From: Cryptomeria japonica
Taxonomy: Eukaryota; Streptophyta; Pinopsida; Cupressales; Cupressaceae
DNA: 64,000 nucleotides
Reading direction: 5' to 3'
NCBI RefSeq assembly: GCF_030272615.1
Contig: NC_081412.1
Location: forward strand, 20,933,932 to 20,997,931
In this document: positions 32,275 to 43,640 of the stretch, piece by piece
Layout: each line of letters opens with the position of its first letter
Position numbering within the stretch: the first letter of the stretch is position 1
The notes under the pieces: model-generated
Told to the model about the DNA's origin: nothing
Seen by the model: only the letters and a program-made list of their open reading frames with translations
The model's database searches: none
Translations under genes and position numbers: made by a program

Positions 32275-32610
32275 TTGTTTCTCCCTTGTTTCTATAAAAG
32301 GGAATTCAGGGTCATTTACAAAGGGTTCTGAAACTTTGTATTCACTTTTGCATGGACATTGGAGTCTGGAGAATCACACAGGAGTTGTTGTTTCTCTCTT
32401 GTTTCTATAAAAGGGAATTCAGGGTCATTTGCAAAGGGTTCTGAAACTTTGTATTCACTTTTGCAATTGGCATGGAGAATCACACAGATTGGTGTATTAC
32501 TATTGAATGAACTGTATCATATGGCTATATTTTGAAAGAATCAATGAAAATCTAAGTTCTCGACATGTGTATTACTATTGAATGAATTGTATCATATGGT
32601 TCTGAAATGT
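32275..32610 (+). repeat. Tandem duplication (~113-bp unit) and smaller repeats
   Basis: CTTGTTTCTATAAAAGGGAA and the following GGGTTCTGAAACTTTG block occur near 32286 and again near 32399. GTATTACTATTGAATGAA occurs near 32493 and 32568. The segment is probably 3' or intergenic DNA between the two convergent genes. TATAAAAGG is TATA-like, but no promoter is claimed. Confidence 0.8.
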
Positions 32611-32830
32611 ATCACACAGATTTGAGACTCAAACATGTATAAATAAACAATAAACATCTCTGTATCAATAAACACATTATAGTTTTTTTTTATTATGCTA
32701 TTTTAAATCTGGAAATAGAAAGTTGAAAAATACAATTACAAATCAATATTAAATTCTAATTGCAAAAAGTAATATGCTTTTGTAATATGAATGATGAGAT
32801 ATAGTAATAAGATTAATAAATACCAATCTC

Positions 32831-35544
32831 TTATAGTTGCCATTCATCCTCATCAAATTTAGTGCTTTCTTGATTCTTATCTGTGGTTTCTTCACTTTGA
32901 GTCTGAGTCTGCATATCTTCGCTGAACTGCATCTCAATGCTACCAGTAGGTCCAGTACATGAGTCAATAGTCCCACTGGCACTTTGGTTTGAAGTGTTGC
33001 CCAAACCTCTTCTTTCACATTTGGACCTCTAGATTTGCAGTGCCCTATCGTAAGGAAAAGTGTGGACATCATACCTAGATGTATAGAGCCTCAAGCAATT
33101 TTCTAAATTTTTGTCTAGTTTGTTTCTTAGCTTTGATTTTAGGAACCCCAAAGCACTAAAAACTCTCTCATCTTCCACAAAATCCAATATCATGGTAAGA
33201 TATAAATCAACAAGCTTCACATATTCTAGCATTGAATCACGCAACGTTGCATTCTCAGCTATAGATTTCCAAAGCCTTGTTACTGATCCCTCTTCGTAGG
33301 GGTTCTCCATTTTGCCATATTGTTCTTTCATAGTGTATGCAAAACGAGATGATTGCTCTCAAAGAAGATTTTCATCTAATATTCCATTTATAGTTACTCC
33401 ATTCAATTCTCTGGATATGCAAAATTGTTTTATCAAAGTCAATAGCTTACTTTGAAAATCAGTTGCATTATTGAAGCTCCAATAATGAGGAAACACAATA
33501 GACACGGCTTCGAGTAGGTTGTCAGAAGGAAATCTGCTTCTAATTTGTGAGGAAAGATCATATGCAATTTTCTTCACAGAAGTAGTGACAGTCTCAACAA
33601 TCTTGTCGAAATATTCCCTTGTAACTCTTGCTTTTTGCTTCTTGGGACGCTTTCTTGGTTCCTCAGGGTCGACCATGGCATAGAAGTGCATTGGTATCTC
33701 AACTCCCCGTACATTGACACATACCTCCCCGTCTGCACTGATTTGTAAAAACTTATTAGGATTGTTCAAATCTGTGAGTGTCCACCACTTAAATTTTTTT
33801 TCATCAGATAGTGTTGGTTGATTTCGATAGAGATTGTCGAGGGTCATGCATGTCATCTTACGCAGCGTAGCATATTCTGCAATATACAGAGCTCTTTTTT
33901 GGGCAACCTTCATAATATTCCTCATTTCCTCTAGCATGGGCAGAAGAGCTGCTGAAGTTAAGAGTGTCTCTAAATTACTTAACCTGCTAAGAAGTTCAGA
34001 AAATTTCGGTTGATCTGATTCGTCGCGAGTTGTGTGAAATAGTCCAATCAAGGATGGATATTCTGAAAACACTCGATGTGCTAGACCATCCAAAGAGATC
34101 CATCTAGTATCATTATCCTTGAGAAGCTTATTCCCATCAGCTAATCCATCAACAAAGTGTTGAAATTCCATAAATCGCTTGGGACTTCGACAAAAGTGTG
34201 AGTAGAGCTCCCTGATTAAAATTTCAATTTTTTTAACCGAAGCAAACTTGCTCACAATTCCAAAAGCTAGATTCATTCTGTGAGCCATGCAGTGAATTGC
34301 AGTAATGTACAGTGCAAATGAAGTTTCAATCTTTGTACAAAGACCGTTCCTATGACCTTGCATTACTGAAGCTCCATCTGCTCCAACACAAACCAATTTT
34401 TTGGCTACGGTCATGTCATCCATATCTCCATATTCAATTAAACTTCTCTTTACTAGTTGAAATAAATTTTCCGCTGTCGCACTCTCCTTCATTTTAGCAA
34501 CAGATAGTAGATGAGGTTGGCGGGTATGATTCTGTACAGTATAAACATGCATGCATACCCATGAAGTATTGTCTACTGCTGTAACTTCGTCTAAAGAAAA
34601 TGCAATGAAGTTTGACTCTCTTATTTTTTCCTGTACATCTTTTTCAACCTCAGCAAGACAACTTGCCCATTCCCATCCACTGTTTATTGACCAGTGTCTA
34701 TTAGGATAGTTAGGAACTTTCAAAAACTGTAATAAACCACTAATTGATGGGAAATCTATCATAGCACGCCTTCTGCTCAAAATATGAAAAACAACGCTTA
34801 ACTGAACAACTTTTCCCAGTTGTTCTATTTGCATTGCTTTTCCAAAAACAACTTCAATAGAACCTTTAACTTCAGCAGGCTTCGTCTGTAATTTCTTATG
34901 AAAATAATACTCTTCGACATTCCTCACATGCTTACATTCCTCCTTTGTTTTCCATCTTATCACTGATTTTTCAACCCCATCTATCATTTGTTTTTCATAA
35001 ACTTTACCCATATGCTTTTATATGGTGTCAAATTTTAGTTGCAACCTAATTTCCTTGTTATGTTTCCAAGTGCAAATCTTACACCTGCATTCTATTGGAG
35101 GTTCACCTTCAATTGGTTTCTCCACTAGTTCAATGAATGGATACTTTGATGCCCAATTAATTTGAAAATTCCTCACTGACATATCCCACTCCCGATCCTT
35201 TTTTGATTGTGGTTCACCTTTTTTTGATATGGCTTTTCTTTTCCCCTTCCATGCATTATCATCAATGGCATTATCACCAAGTCGATTATATCATTCCGGC
35301 TAACTTGGGTATCTACCAGATAATCTTCTTCAAGATCATCTTGATTTGAGATATCAGGTTCGTCTCCGTCTTCAACATGCGGTGCAGGTGGCAAATTTTG
35401 TACTTGTACTTGTGATGATGTACCATCCTGATTTTCACCACAATCTTTTCCAATGCCAAAGTACGAAGACAACGTTTTGCTTTTTGTTGGCCTCTCTTGG
35501 CCTTCCCCACATTCAGGTTTCCTACCCCTCTTCTTGTTCGACAT
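32831..35544 (-). pseudogene. hAT transposase with zinc finger (broken)
   Basis: ATG at 35544 (MSNKKRGRKPE). A frameshift near 35278 and stops near 35025, 33357 and 33028 break about 900 codons. In order: a Lys-rich N-terminus; a BED/TTF-like zinc finger (CRCKICTWKHNKE, then a stop, then KHMGKVYEK); the RNase H-like core with FSLDEVTAVDNTSWV, VGADGASVMQGHRNGL and DNDTRWISLDGLAHRV; and a C-terminal hAT segment (ERVFSALGFLKSKLRNKL). These match ZNF862-type hAT transposases of plants and animals. It cuts and joins DNA at the element's TIRs. It runs convergent to the 27608-31650 gene. The catalytic residues look kept, but the reading frame is lost. Confidence 0.88.
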
Positions 35545-35799
35545 CTCCAACGAAATAAAGACTGCCAAAAAAATATCAATTTGTTGAAGAAGCAATAATA
35601 GACTATAATGTATAATACACCACTTCAAAAATATGATCGCTCACCTTTAGGCTTTAGGTCACTAGCAGTCGCCAATGCAGTCAACAACAATGATTTTCCT
35701 TGGTTTGAAACTTCGCTATTGATCAGAATTCAGAGCCTAGAATCCTCCAGATTGTGTTGAGATAGATATGAGCTTTGCATGTATTTATACCAATCCTTA

Positions 35800-36333
35800 T
35801 ATGGCGAATTCTGCAGGAATTTTATATGGTATACAAATATTTTGCGAATCCCACGTAACTATAACACGACTTATGTAATTTTTGAGGCAATTATAGATCG
35901 TCCAAATACGACTTATGTAATTTTTGAGGCGATTATAGGTCGTCCAAATAATAGGTGAATACAATATAGTTGGCGAAAGTTGGGGTGAATGGAGACACGC
36001 GTCGACAAGATGTCGGGCGAATTGGGTCCCCCTGGCTAACAAATCTTCACATGCCTATAGGCGAATTAAGGTCATCTATTAAGGCAACCTTGGAGAGTGT
36101 AGGCGAAACAATTAAATTTACCATGTGTCCACCATATATTGTATTGGCGAAATCATCGCATAAAAACATTTAATTGCATAAAACATATGGCAATCAGGCT
36201 ATGACTTTGACGGAAACTGATAATGTTCTGGCGACATGGCCACCCCCAGTCGGTACAAAATATTCGCCATTTCCTACATGGCCGACGTGAAAAATTCGCC
36301 ATTGGCGAATATTCGCCACTAAAGTAATCTCTG
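35800..36333. repeat. hAT-L right subterminal repeat zone and TIR
   Basis: GGCGAA-type motifs recur about every 30-60 bp (ATATGGCGAATTC, GGGCGAATTGGG, TAGGCGAATTAAGG, TTGGCGAAATC). They end in a perfect 14-bp palindrome GGCGAATATTCGCC (36304-36317) next to the TIR (36320-36333). A 40-bp phrase with TATGTAATTTTTGAGGC is duplicated near 35872 and 35911. Presumed transposase binding sites, by analogy with other hAT elements. Confidence 0.75.
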
Positions 36334-36341
36334 GGCATCAT

Positions 36342-36954
36342 AAATTGTAATGGGTATATAGGTCCATTGGTTAGATCATTTTGAAATATGGATGGATAGG
36401 AGAATATGATAATGTAAAGGAGATGCAAAATATATAAGAGAGATTACGTATGTGAGGATATTTTTGTAAAGGGTTATTCCAGTATAGGGTTTAGGGTTTC
36501 AAACCAGAACAGACAAAGCTTAACCAGAACTATATTCAGGCATAGAAGATGCTATCTTTGCAGTTCAATCATTTCTCCGGATTGTAGTCTAGATTTGTAT
36601 GTAGTCAATGAGGCTCCTTTTGTGAATGTGCAGTGTTCTCTAGGCTGTAAGCCTTCCTGTAAGTGCAACCCCTATATTTTGTAATATCTCTTCATATGGT
36701 CAGTGGATTGATATTGTGGGTCACAAATCCCATTGTGGTTTTTCCTCTTTGAGGTTTTCCACGTATAATTCTCTGTGTTATGGTATTCATTTATGTGATT
36801 GGCTTATTGGTTGCTTTACTTCTTTCAATTCTATATGTACCGGTATATTGATTGGTGTATGCATCTTTTAATAAGGTTAAAATTAATCATTCTGGTAGAA
36901 CACTGATTCACCCCCCCCCTCCCCCTGCCCTCTTAGTGTTTTTGGATTCCAACA
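36342..36954 (+). repeat. Element A 3' LTR, second part
   Basis: Continues the LTR from AAATTGTAATGGG, corresponding to 7272-7873. It includes the TATATAA copy and a C-rich tract near 36911-36930, and ends ATTCCAACA followed by the TAATC target duplication. Confidence 0.92.
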
Positions 36955-37031
36955 TAATCCTCCATTTGCATTTTCCATAACTGATAATTCTGGTCATTGA
37001 ACTTCTCGACCTTAAATTTGGTTTCTTCCAT
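36955..37031 (-). pseudogene. Copia-1 gag, N-terminal part
   Basis: ATG at 37031 gives MEETKFKVEKFND, then QLWKMQMED, which is the canonical copia gag start (F-G-NY-LWK type). It stops at the Element A insertion and continues in frame at 6937. This confirms that the 30-kb block is a clean insertion into a once continuous gag. Confidence 0.9.
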
Positions 37032-37080
37032 TGCTCCCACTCAAATCTGAAAGTACCCCACCAATTTACAAAAACACATG

Positions 37081-37092
37081 ACTCTGATACTA
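37081..37092 (-). promoter_or_regulatory. Copia-1 primer binding site (degenerate)
   Basis: The minus strand reads TAGTATCAGAGT two bases inside the 5' LTR, two changes from the tRNA-iMet site TGGTATCAGAGC. Confidence 0.7.
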
Positions 37093-37094
37093 AT

Positions 37095-37484
37095 TGTTAG
37101 GGTTTAGGTAGATCCAGAGAAAATATGAATTAACGGTTATATGTAGATACAAACACAAAAGATGAAGAAAAATACATAACACAGATAACACAAAGCTTTA
37201 ACGTGGTTCACCCAAGATGGGTTACATCTATAGAACACAATCGCCCAAGCTTTTCTTATTATCCAGTAAATTAGTACAACACCATTTCAATGCCTTTTAC
37301 ATTCCAGCTGCTTATAACATGCAATTTTAGGGCAACATACAAAGTCAACCTTTTTAGGTTTTTTTCCCCCCCCCAAAAAAAACAACAATTTTTTTTTCTC
37401 GAGGGTTGCGCCCCCAAACCCCCACCCGATGAGAATACATTACGAGTGTACAATACTTGCATGATCAGTTGCCACATATTAACA
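37095..37484 (-). repeat. Copia-1 5' LTR
   Basis: The partner of 2623-2989. Extra length comes from homopolymer runs (C, A and T) near 37365-37400. On the minus strand it begins TGTTAATATGTGG and ends CCTAAACCCTAACA. Confidence 0.88.
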
Positions 37485-40312
37485 ACTCCATATTATTTAA
37501 ATAACAAAATACACACAATTAGTCATTAATTAAAAATAACTTGTCCAATTAGACTGAATAGATACAAATAAGTTACAACTCGACACAAAATTTAAACTAC
37601 ATAAGCTAAAAGATTTGTAAATCATAAGAAAATTACTTTTGTTACAAGAGACCATAAGGTTGATTTACAAAGAATATATAATACAAAGTTGAATATCATA
37701 TTGACAGGGACTCCCAACATCTATCTTCTACACATACAACACGAGCGAGAACATTGCTGAAGCACTTTACCGCCCAACTGCGAAGCACTTATGCTTCCCC
37801 AAAGTTCTTCCTGACACGAAGAACTGCCGACCTTGCATGAGGATGCCTAGTGACTCAAAACTGGAAGGAGATTGAATTTGGTGCAACTTAGTGTATCTAC
37901 AATCTATGATGCTATTGCAACGACACTAAGATATGGAAGAGTGTGAAAATGAAATGATTCACTTAGCAAGCATATACTAAGACATCAATAAAACTTTGGC
38001 CAAAGATCTTTTAGGGCCGACTACTGGCAGATGAGTTAAAGTAGAGACTTAAACCTCTTTGGAACTCACCCTTCTCTTTTAACCCATGTTCAACACCCGT
38101 CCAATACACACATAATACACATTGATTCACACATCAAATATAAGGGCTCGCAAGAATTAAATGATCACGCATGGTCTTACAAGTTTATAAAAGAACAATC
38201 GAGACATTACAAAGTGCATACAAATTAGCATACAAGCATCAAGCCATGCAATATCCATATGTTGATTACTCACAAAATATTGGACAACTATGTACATAAT
38301 AAAGCATACACATCCCACAAGGAGGCTTGTATAAGTATATAGAGTAAACAAGGGCATGGAAATGCTCATGGAAGCACACAAGTTCATATGACACATACAA
38401 GATTGTTTATGTACACAGGATTAGTCATGTCCACTTGCCTAGACTTAAGATTATTGGTAAGAAACTTCAATTACAATACTCTAAAATATCTCCCTATCAC
38501 CAAGTCAAGACTCATTAAAATCATATCAACTTAATATCTCACAAGATATTTAAGGTAATTAACACCTTATTGAAATACATCCAAATAATTAGGTAAACAT
38601 AACACTTCTTAAATTAATTCACTAATAAGAGGGGATATTTAGCTTTCTATGCGAGAGTTTTCTCCATTAAGATAATATAATTCACATTATTGAGTTCAAT
38701 TCTCTCAACACCCAAGTATTATAGGTAGAGGCAACTATCAAGCATTATAGGTAGAGGCAACTATCAATGCATATTTAATAGATTAATAAGCATTAAGAAT
38801 ATATTCTAAAATGATCACAAGGTATTCAATAAGGTAAAAGACGTTCAACATGATTCATCCTAAGATCTTCACCACTTCCAATAATGCATAAAAATTTGAA
38901 TCCACAAGACAACTTAAAACCTAAGTCTTCTTCTTTTATTCTAGATTCTTTTCAAGCATAAATAAGCATGTAAGCCCCTTTAAGTTAATCTAATTATGAG
39001 AAAGGCTTTAACTTCATTTCTTTTAGACCTAGAGTATCCTCAACTTTAGCTCTCACTAGTAAATAATGTTCCATAAAGTAGCTTCAGTAATGTAGAATGA
39101 TAATAATAATAATAGTTTCATTCAAAATTTACAGCTCAAATCTATTATATTATTTCAATAATATTGCAGTATAAGTTTCAATTACAATAAGTCAATATGA
39201 ATTTTACTAATCTACAAGAGAAAAAAATGATGGTAAGAGAAACAACCTGAAAATTTAGGTTTCCTCTACAGTAATGTGAACTATTCAGACATCCAGAAGT
39301 AATGAAGGAAATCCATCCAAGCATAGCAAAGGATATAAACAAATTGTCTAACATGCAAAATACAAGTGGCTTTACAGACATGATTAAATCTATCAGTTTT
39401 GCATGGAAGTTAGGTTAAAACCACACTTTGTCAATAAGGATAACACGAACTGTGTAGGGAATTTCACACTCCAGGCATGATATTAATATATCTTACCCCA
39501 AAACTATGCTGGTTTTGTTTTATCACAAAGGCAAAAATAAATAAAGAAACAAAGCTCCCATCTTTATCTCACTCCCTTCACATTTCAAACTAACTAAAGT
39601 TCCATGCAAAGATCATACAAAAATTGTTTTGTGATAGGTATTTTGAACAGTTAATTTTCCAGAATTAACTTAGGTTCTAATTTTTAAATGATTTCCAGAC
39701 TTATTAGCTTAAAATAAAAAAAATTGAAGCTATGAAACCTAATTTTGGAAAATTCAAATTGGATCAAAATCTAGAAATTTCACCTTAAGGAAACTTAATT
39801 TTCAGATTTAAGAAAGTTCTGATTTTAGTTTGTAAGTCTGAAAATGCCCTTTCAACTTAGAAAATTGAATAGTGTTACAACTCAGTTTGTTGTCTTAGGT
39901 CTGATTTCTGAGTATAAAGGTCTGAAACATCTTTAAAAATCGTATTATATCAACTGGAAATCATCCCTTTCATGGCACAATTCATGTTGTAGGTGCAATA
40001 TGTGTTTGCTTGGCTGGAAATGATATGTTTTTCAGTCTGAGATGATGGCTAGTAATGGTGTTCTCACCCAGCAATGGCACCTTTGATAGTGCTTCAAATA
40101 CTTACAGTGGTGGTGCTATTAATGCCTTGGGCAAAAATCTCACCTCTTCCTCCTTAGTTGATTCCAATCCCTCCTTTCTTCCAACTCACCTGGAGTCAAA
40201 TCAGAAACTTAATGATATAATATTGCTTGCTGGCCTGTGCTTTTATTTAGCATTTCACCTTTCATTGTCACCACACAACTAATGTGGGATAAATAACATG
40301 TTACCTCAACAA
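37485..40312. other. Non-coding AT-rich region
   Basis: I find no convincing gene over about 2.8 kb. The only structure seen is a 27-bp tandem duplication near 38716-38766 (AGGTAGAGGCAACTATCA twice) and short poly-purine stretches. Short ORFs here have no family resemblance. Confidence 0.6.
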
Positions 40313-41250
40313 AGTGGAAAATCGATATCCATGGGGACATTTAAACTTAGCTTTATTTTCCTTATTTCGTCCACCAAATAGAATGGTGGAAAAATGCTCC
40401 TCATCAGGATTGATTTGTCCCTAAAAAATGTCATGTTATGTTGATCTCCAGCCCCTTGGTGGAAAATTGATCCTCATCTGGACACTTAAATTTGTTCAAA
40501 TCCTTGCAAATTAGTCTTAAGTCAAAAATCGACTTCCATTAGGACACAATATTCATGTTGTTTTTGCATCATTTAATCACCTTTCTTTCAGGTGGAAAAT
40601 CAATCCTCATCTAGACACTTAAAATTAACCTTACCTTGGTCATTTTTCACTCAAGTGGAAAAACGTAGGTCATTCAGACTCATTTTCTTTATGTATTTTC
40701 ACTCTTGTAGGTCCAGTGGAAAAACAAACTTCATTGGGACTCATAATGTCCTTTGTTTTGTCTTGAGTGGAAATTCTCTAATCATCTGGACTTTCCACAA
40801 TATCACTTTCATTTGCTTGTTAACTTTACTCTTGGAGTGAAAATTCGACCTCCATCAGGACTTTCCTGATCCTTAAAATTAAATTGGTACCTTCATGCTC
40901 AAAATGGAGTGGGAAAATATCCTCCATCGAGACTTTGTCCATTTTCATCTTAATCGCTCAGTGGAGAAACGCCTTCCATCAAGACTTTGTGAATTATAAT
41001 GTAACTGTTCAGTGGAAAAATATTTTCCATCGAGACTCTCTTGATTTTCATGCTTTTAAAGTCCAAACTTACCCAATTTTATTAATTTATGCAGTGGAAA
41101 TTCTATTTCCATCGAGACTTTATGAATTTTCCCAAGATTTAAATGGTGGAAAATAGAAGTTCATTGGGACTTTGTGTATTTTTGACTTATTTCACCTTCT
41201 AGGAGTGGAAAAATGACTCCTATAGGTACTTTTAACATTTTCACACAAAA
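40313..41250 (+). repeat. Diverged ~60-bp repeat array, right part
   Basis: About fifteen units with the core GTGGAAAATCGACCTCCATC and then GGACTT lie near 40313, 40385, 40459, 40520, 40593, 40653, 40719, 40766, 40835, 40906, 40962, 41012, 41093, 41145 and 41200. The spacing is uneven (about 45-80 bp) and between-unit sequence is not conserved. The same core occurs left of Copia-1. The conserved core alternates with free spacers, unlike a simple satellite. Confidence 0.85.
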
Positions 41251-43140
41251 TTCACATCAATTTGCAACATTTTTATCGTTTTTGCTCACATTTCAAGGCA
41301 AAATTAAAACTCAACACTAAGAAAAATAAACTGACAAGCTAAGGCAACTTGACACTTAGGATCATTTCCTTGCAATTTTAACATTCTTTTTCATTCTTGC
41401 TGACATCTTCTCATAAACAAAGGTTAAAACTAGGAAAATATTGTTAAACTAAGACAACCTAAGGAAAACACCTATCATAAAAAGTGAAAAAAGTGGGGGT
41501 CCCCATTTGCAATGGGGCGATGTGTGAAAAGGTCACAACATGACTATTCCTTGAAAGGAAGGTAGATATTGAAACAAATTTCTATGCACTAATATTTGAG
41601 GAGAGAATAATTGATGCAGTCATGGATGGATGATCCAATTAATAATTACCCAACCATGTAGCAAAATTAAACAGCTCACAATTACATAGTGGAAAAATTT
41701 AGTGACACAACAAAACAATGATATGATATTTATCCCATAATTAACAATGAATTATAATCTACCACAATATACCTTAGAGGTTTGATTAGAAACATGAATT
41801 ACAAAACTTGAATGCTCTTTCTCTCATGAAATTCTTGAACTCATGCTTATATATCATCCTCAAGCCTTGTGAATGATTGTAGTTGGTCACAAGACGACAC
41901 AAAGCCTAATGTATTGATGAAGTGTGTAGCCAACCATACATGTAGGTAAGAACTCTCAGATTGAATGTGGTGATGTAAAATTCGATGTGAATACCAAAAA
42001 CACACTTGAGTTCAATGTTCACATGATGTGTTTTGTTGATGTTGTAAACTTTGGGAAACTGTTGCAAGCCTTGAATAATGTAACAAGTTTTAGTTACTAG
42101 ATCGACAAGGTTTAAAAATGAAATTACACCATTTTGGTGATCATAATATTTTGAGATGTAAATATGATGTTGAAGGATCATATAGTCTAAACCATGAGGT
42201 GAGATATATAATTGAAGTAAATCCAACACAATTTCTAGCAATTGACCAATGATTGGAAACTTGTAAACAAAGTGAAAAAAAATATTTTTGATTAATGCAA
42301 GATTTCTCTTATACCCTAGGAGGCTCTTGCATTAGACACATGGTGTTGTTTAAGAAGGTAAACCTTAGCCCTATAAATTCAACTTAAAATTTTCTTTTGA
42401 TTTTGCTTTCCACTTTACCAAATATTCCTCATATTGTTTTCTCTTGGTACTTCTTCCAATACCCCTATCCAAAATCTCCTATATCTCCTCTTTTTTCATT
42501 GTAATGTTACATCATTAAATCTTTTGAGTACCTGAACTGGAACTGGTTAACTGTTCCAAATCCTCCCAAAATATGCAAAACTTCCAACTTTTTTATTTAT
42601 CTTCTTTACCTTAGTTCATTAACTATTGGGGATTACTAAATAATTAGGAATGAAAAGGTGGTTCCTTAGGTTTCTAGAACCAAGGAAGATCCCAACTCTT
42701 CCCTTTTCTTCTTTATTGTTCCTTTTACACTCTTTGTTAAATGCCTTTACTTTACCCTCATTGAGACTTGGTTAGGTATTGGCTATATAAAGAGGGAAAA
42801 GTGGGAGATAAGAGTATGAAATAGAGTGAAAACATGTGTGGAATAATATGAAGTAAATGTATGCGAGAATAAGGAAGTGTGAAATATATATGTGATATAT
42901 GTATATATGGATGAAACGTGATAAATGAATTATAAGATGTGTAAGACATTAAAATATATGAATATGTGATTTTATGGATGTATATATATGAATGAATGTA
43001 ATTTATTATAAATTGGTTTATACTTATTGCATATCTACGTTCTCCCATTTTATTGCATTGTACCAAAGTTGACAATATATAACATAATATTAAACCTTAG
43101 ATTTTGTTCAAGGTTTTTCTATCAAGATTGGTTCTATTGT
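41251..43140. other. Non-coding region with LTR-like traits
   Basis: A purine tract (AAAAAAGTGGGGGT near 41490) is followed by TGCAATGGGGCGATG, which could be a PPT-LTR junction. A strong TATA-like GGCTATATAAAGAGGG lies near 42781. No second LTR copy is in the window, so this is only a hint of an unassigned retroelement. No gene is seen. Confidence 0.3.
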
Positions 43141-43149
43141 GGGACCTTG

Positions 43150-43640
43150 ATTGTAATTGCATGAGGGATGTTATAGCAAAGAAGAAATTATTGCTAAAAA
43201 ATGGAGAAGTGAACATTTTGGATTTTTTTCAAGTAAATATGAATCAATAGGAAAGATTGAAGATAGAAAATGAGGGTTTAAGACATCTAGGATATATTTT
43301 ATATGATGAAATATTGAAAATTAAAAGGTGTAATTCATAATTTATAACACTAATGAAGGAGTTAGAAAAAGAGAAATATCAATTATTATTGTGGTGAAAT
43401 ATCAATTATTATCTGACAATAATAATTTTGAACAAGAATTGAAGGAAGTTAAATTAGAAAATGGAGGACTACAAGTAAATTTAAATTTGGTTACTCAGTT
43501 GGCCTAAAGAGATATAAAAGGGCAAAAAAAACTAGAGAAGGATTTCATATTAAAATTAAAAGAAGAAAATAATTAGTTGAATAAATTGCTTACAACATGT
43601 CAAAAGGAAACTACAAAGTTTGGAAGTGTCAAAGGATTTG
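43150..43640 (+). pseudogene. Coiled-coil relic, possibly an ORF1-like remnant
   Basis: Translated in the frame continuing to 43577, the stretch gives FEQELKEVKLENGGLQ, KKLEKDFILKLKEENN and LNKLLTTCQKETTKF, with several stops. Heptad-like composition resembles the coiled coil of ORF1 in Elements A-C. No knuckles follow. Family membership is uncertain. Confidence 0.35.

Larger units (their letters stand above)
14109..36333. mobile_element. hAT-L: 22-kb hAT transposon carrying a transposase, other gene relics and Element B
   Basis: Terminal inverted repeats of 14 bp, CAGGGATAACTTTA at left and CAGAGATTACTTTA read inward from the right, differ at two positions. The flanking 8-bp duplication is GGCATGAT (14101-14108) and GGCATCAT (36334-36341). 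This signature and a minus-strand hAT transposase (32831-35544) place it in the hAT superfamily. Without Element B it is about 14.5 kb, which is large for hAT. It also contains a long plus-strand gene relic, two other gene-like relics, a ~275-bp repeat array and subterminal GGCGAAT motifs at both ends. Confidence 0.9.
6938..36954 (+). mobile_element. Element A: non-autonomous LTR retrotransposon with ORF1/ORF2, carrying two hAT insertions
   Basis: The LTRs are 6938-7873 and 13784-14108 plus 36342-36954, about 936 and 938 bp after removal of hAT-L. The 5-bp target duplication TAATC (6933-6937 and 36955-36959) lies in the gag of Copia-1. The interior has a tRNA-Met PBS, an ORF1 with coiled coil and zinc knuckles, a long ORF2 of unknown function and a PPT. 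I see no protease, integrase, RT or RNase H. Without its own insertions the element is roughly 6.9 kb. It is related in layout and protein sequence to Elements B and C, but its LTR sequence is different. Confidence 0.9.
2623..37484 (-). mobile_element. Copia-1, degenerate Ty1/copia LTR retrotransposon split by a 30-kb insertion
   Basis: Two related LTRs (2623-2989 and 37095-37484) bound a minus-strand interior. The coding order is gag, protease, integrase, reverse transcriptase, RNase H, which is the Ty1/copia order. Removing Element A (6938-36954) with one TAATC copy leaves an element of about 4.8 kb. The gag frame then reads directly across the junction, giving QMEDY followed by LY, stop and KDIWW. 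Stops, frameshifts and lost catalytic residues (YVDG in RT, N for D in integrase) show it is dead. The flanking duplication is not clean: CTCCAT lies on both sides but offset by one or two bases. Confidence 0.9.

Noticed and set aside
35173-35628. Start of the hAT transposase at 35628
   Set aside because: The extra N-terminal residues are hydrophobic and unlike hAT N-termini. The ATG at 35544 begins the expected basic MSNKKRGRK segment.
6938-36954. Treating Element A as an ordinary copia element with hidden pol
   Set aside because: After removing both hAT insertions, the space between ORF1 and the PPT is filled by ORF2. I looked for YVDD-like, DSGAS, GGEF and ADIFTK-type motifs in all frames of 8900-13780 and saw none.
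38157-38396. Hydrophobic 79-codon ORF as a membrane protein gene
   Set aside because: Isolated, short, AT-rich composition, no neighbours and no family resemblance. Likely chance.
40313-41250. Regularly spaced short repeats as a CRISPR array
   Set aside because: Units are diverged, spacing is uneven, there are no cas genes, and the context is plant nuclear DNA.
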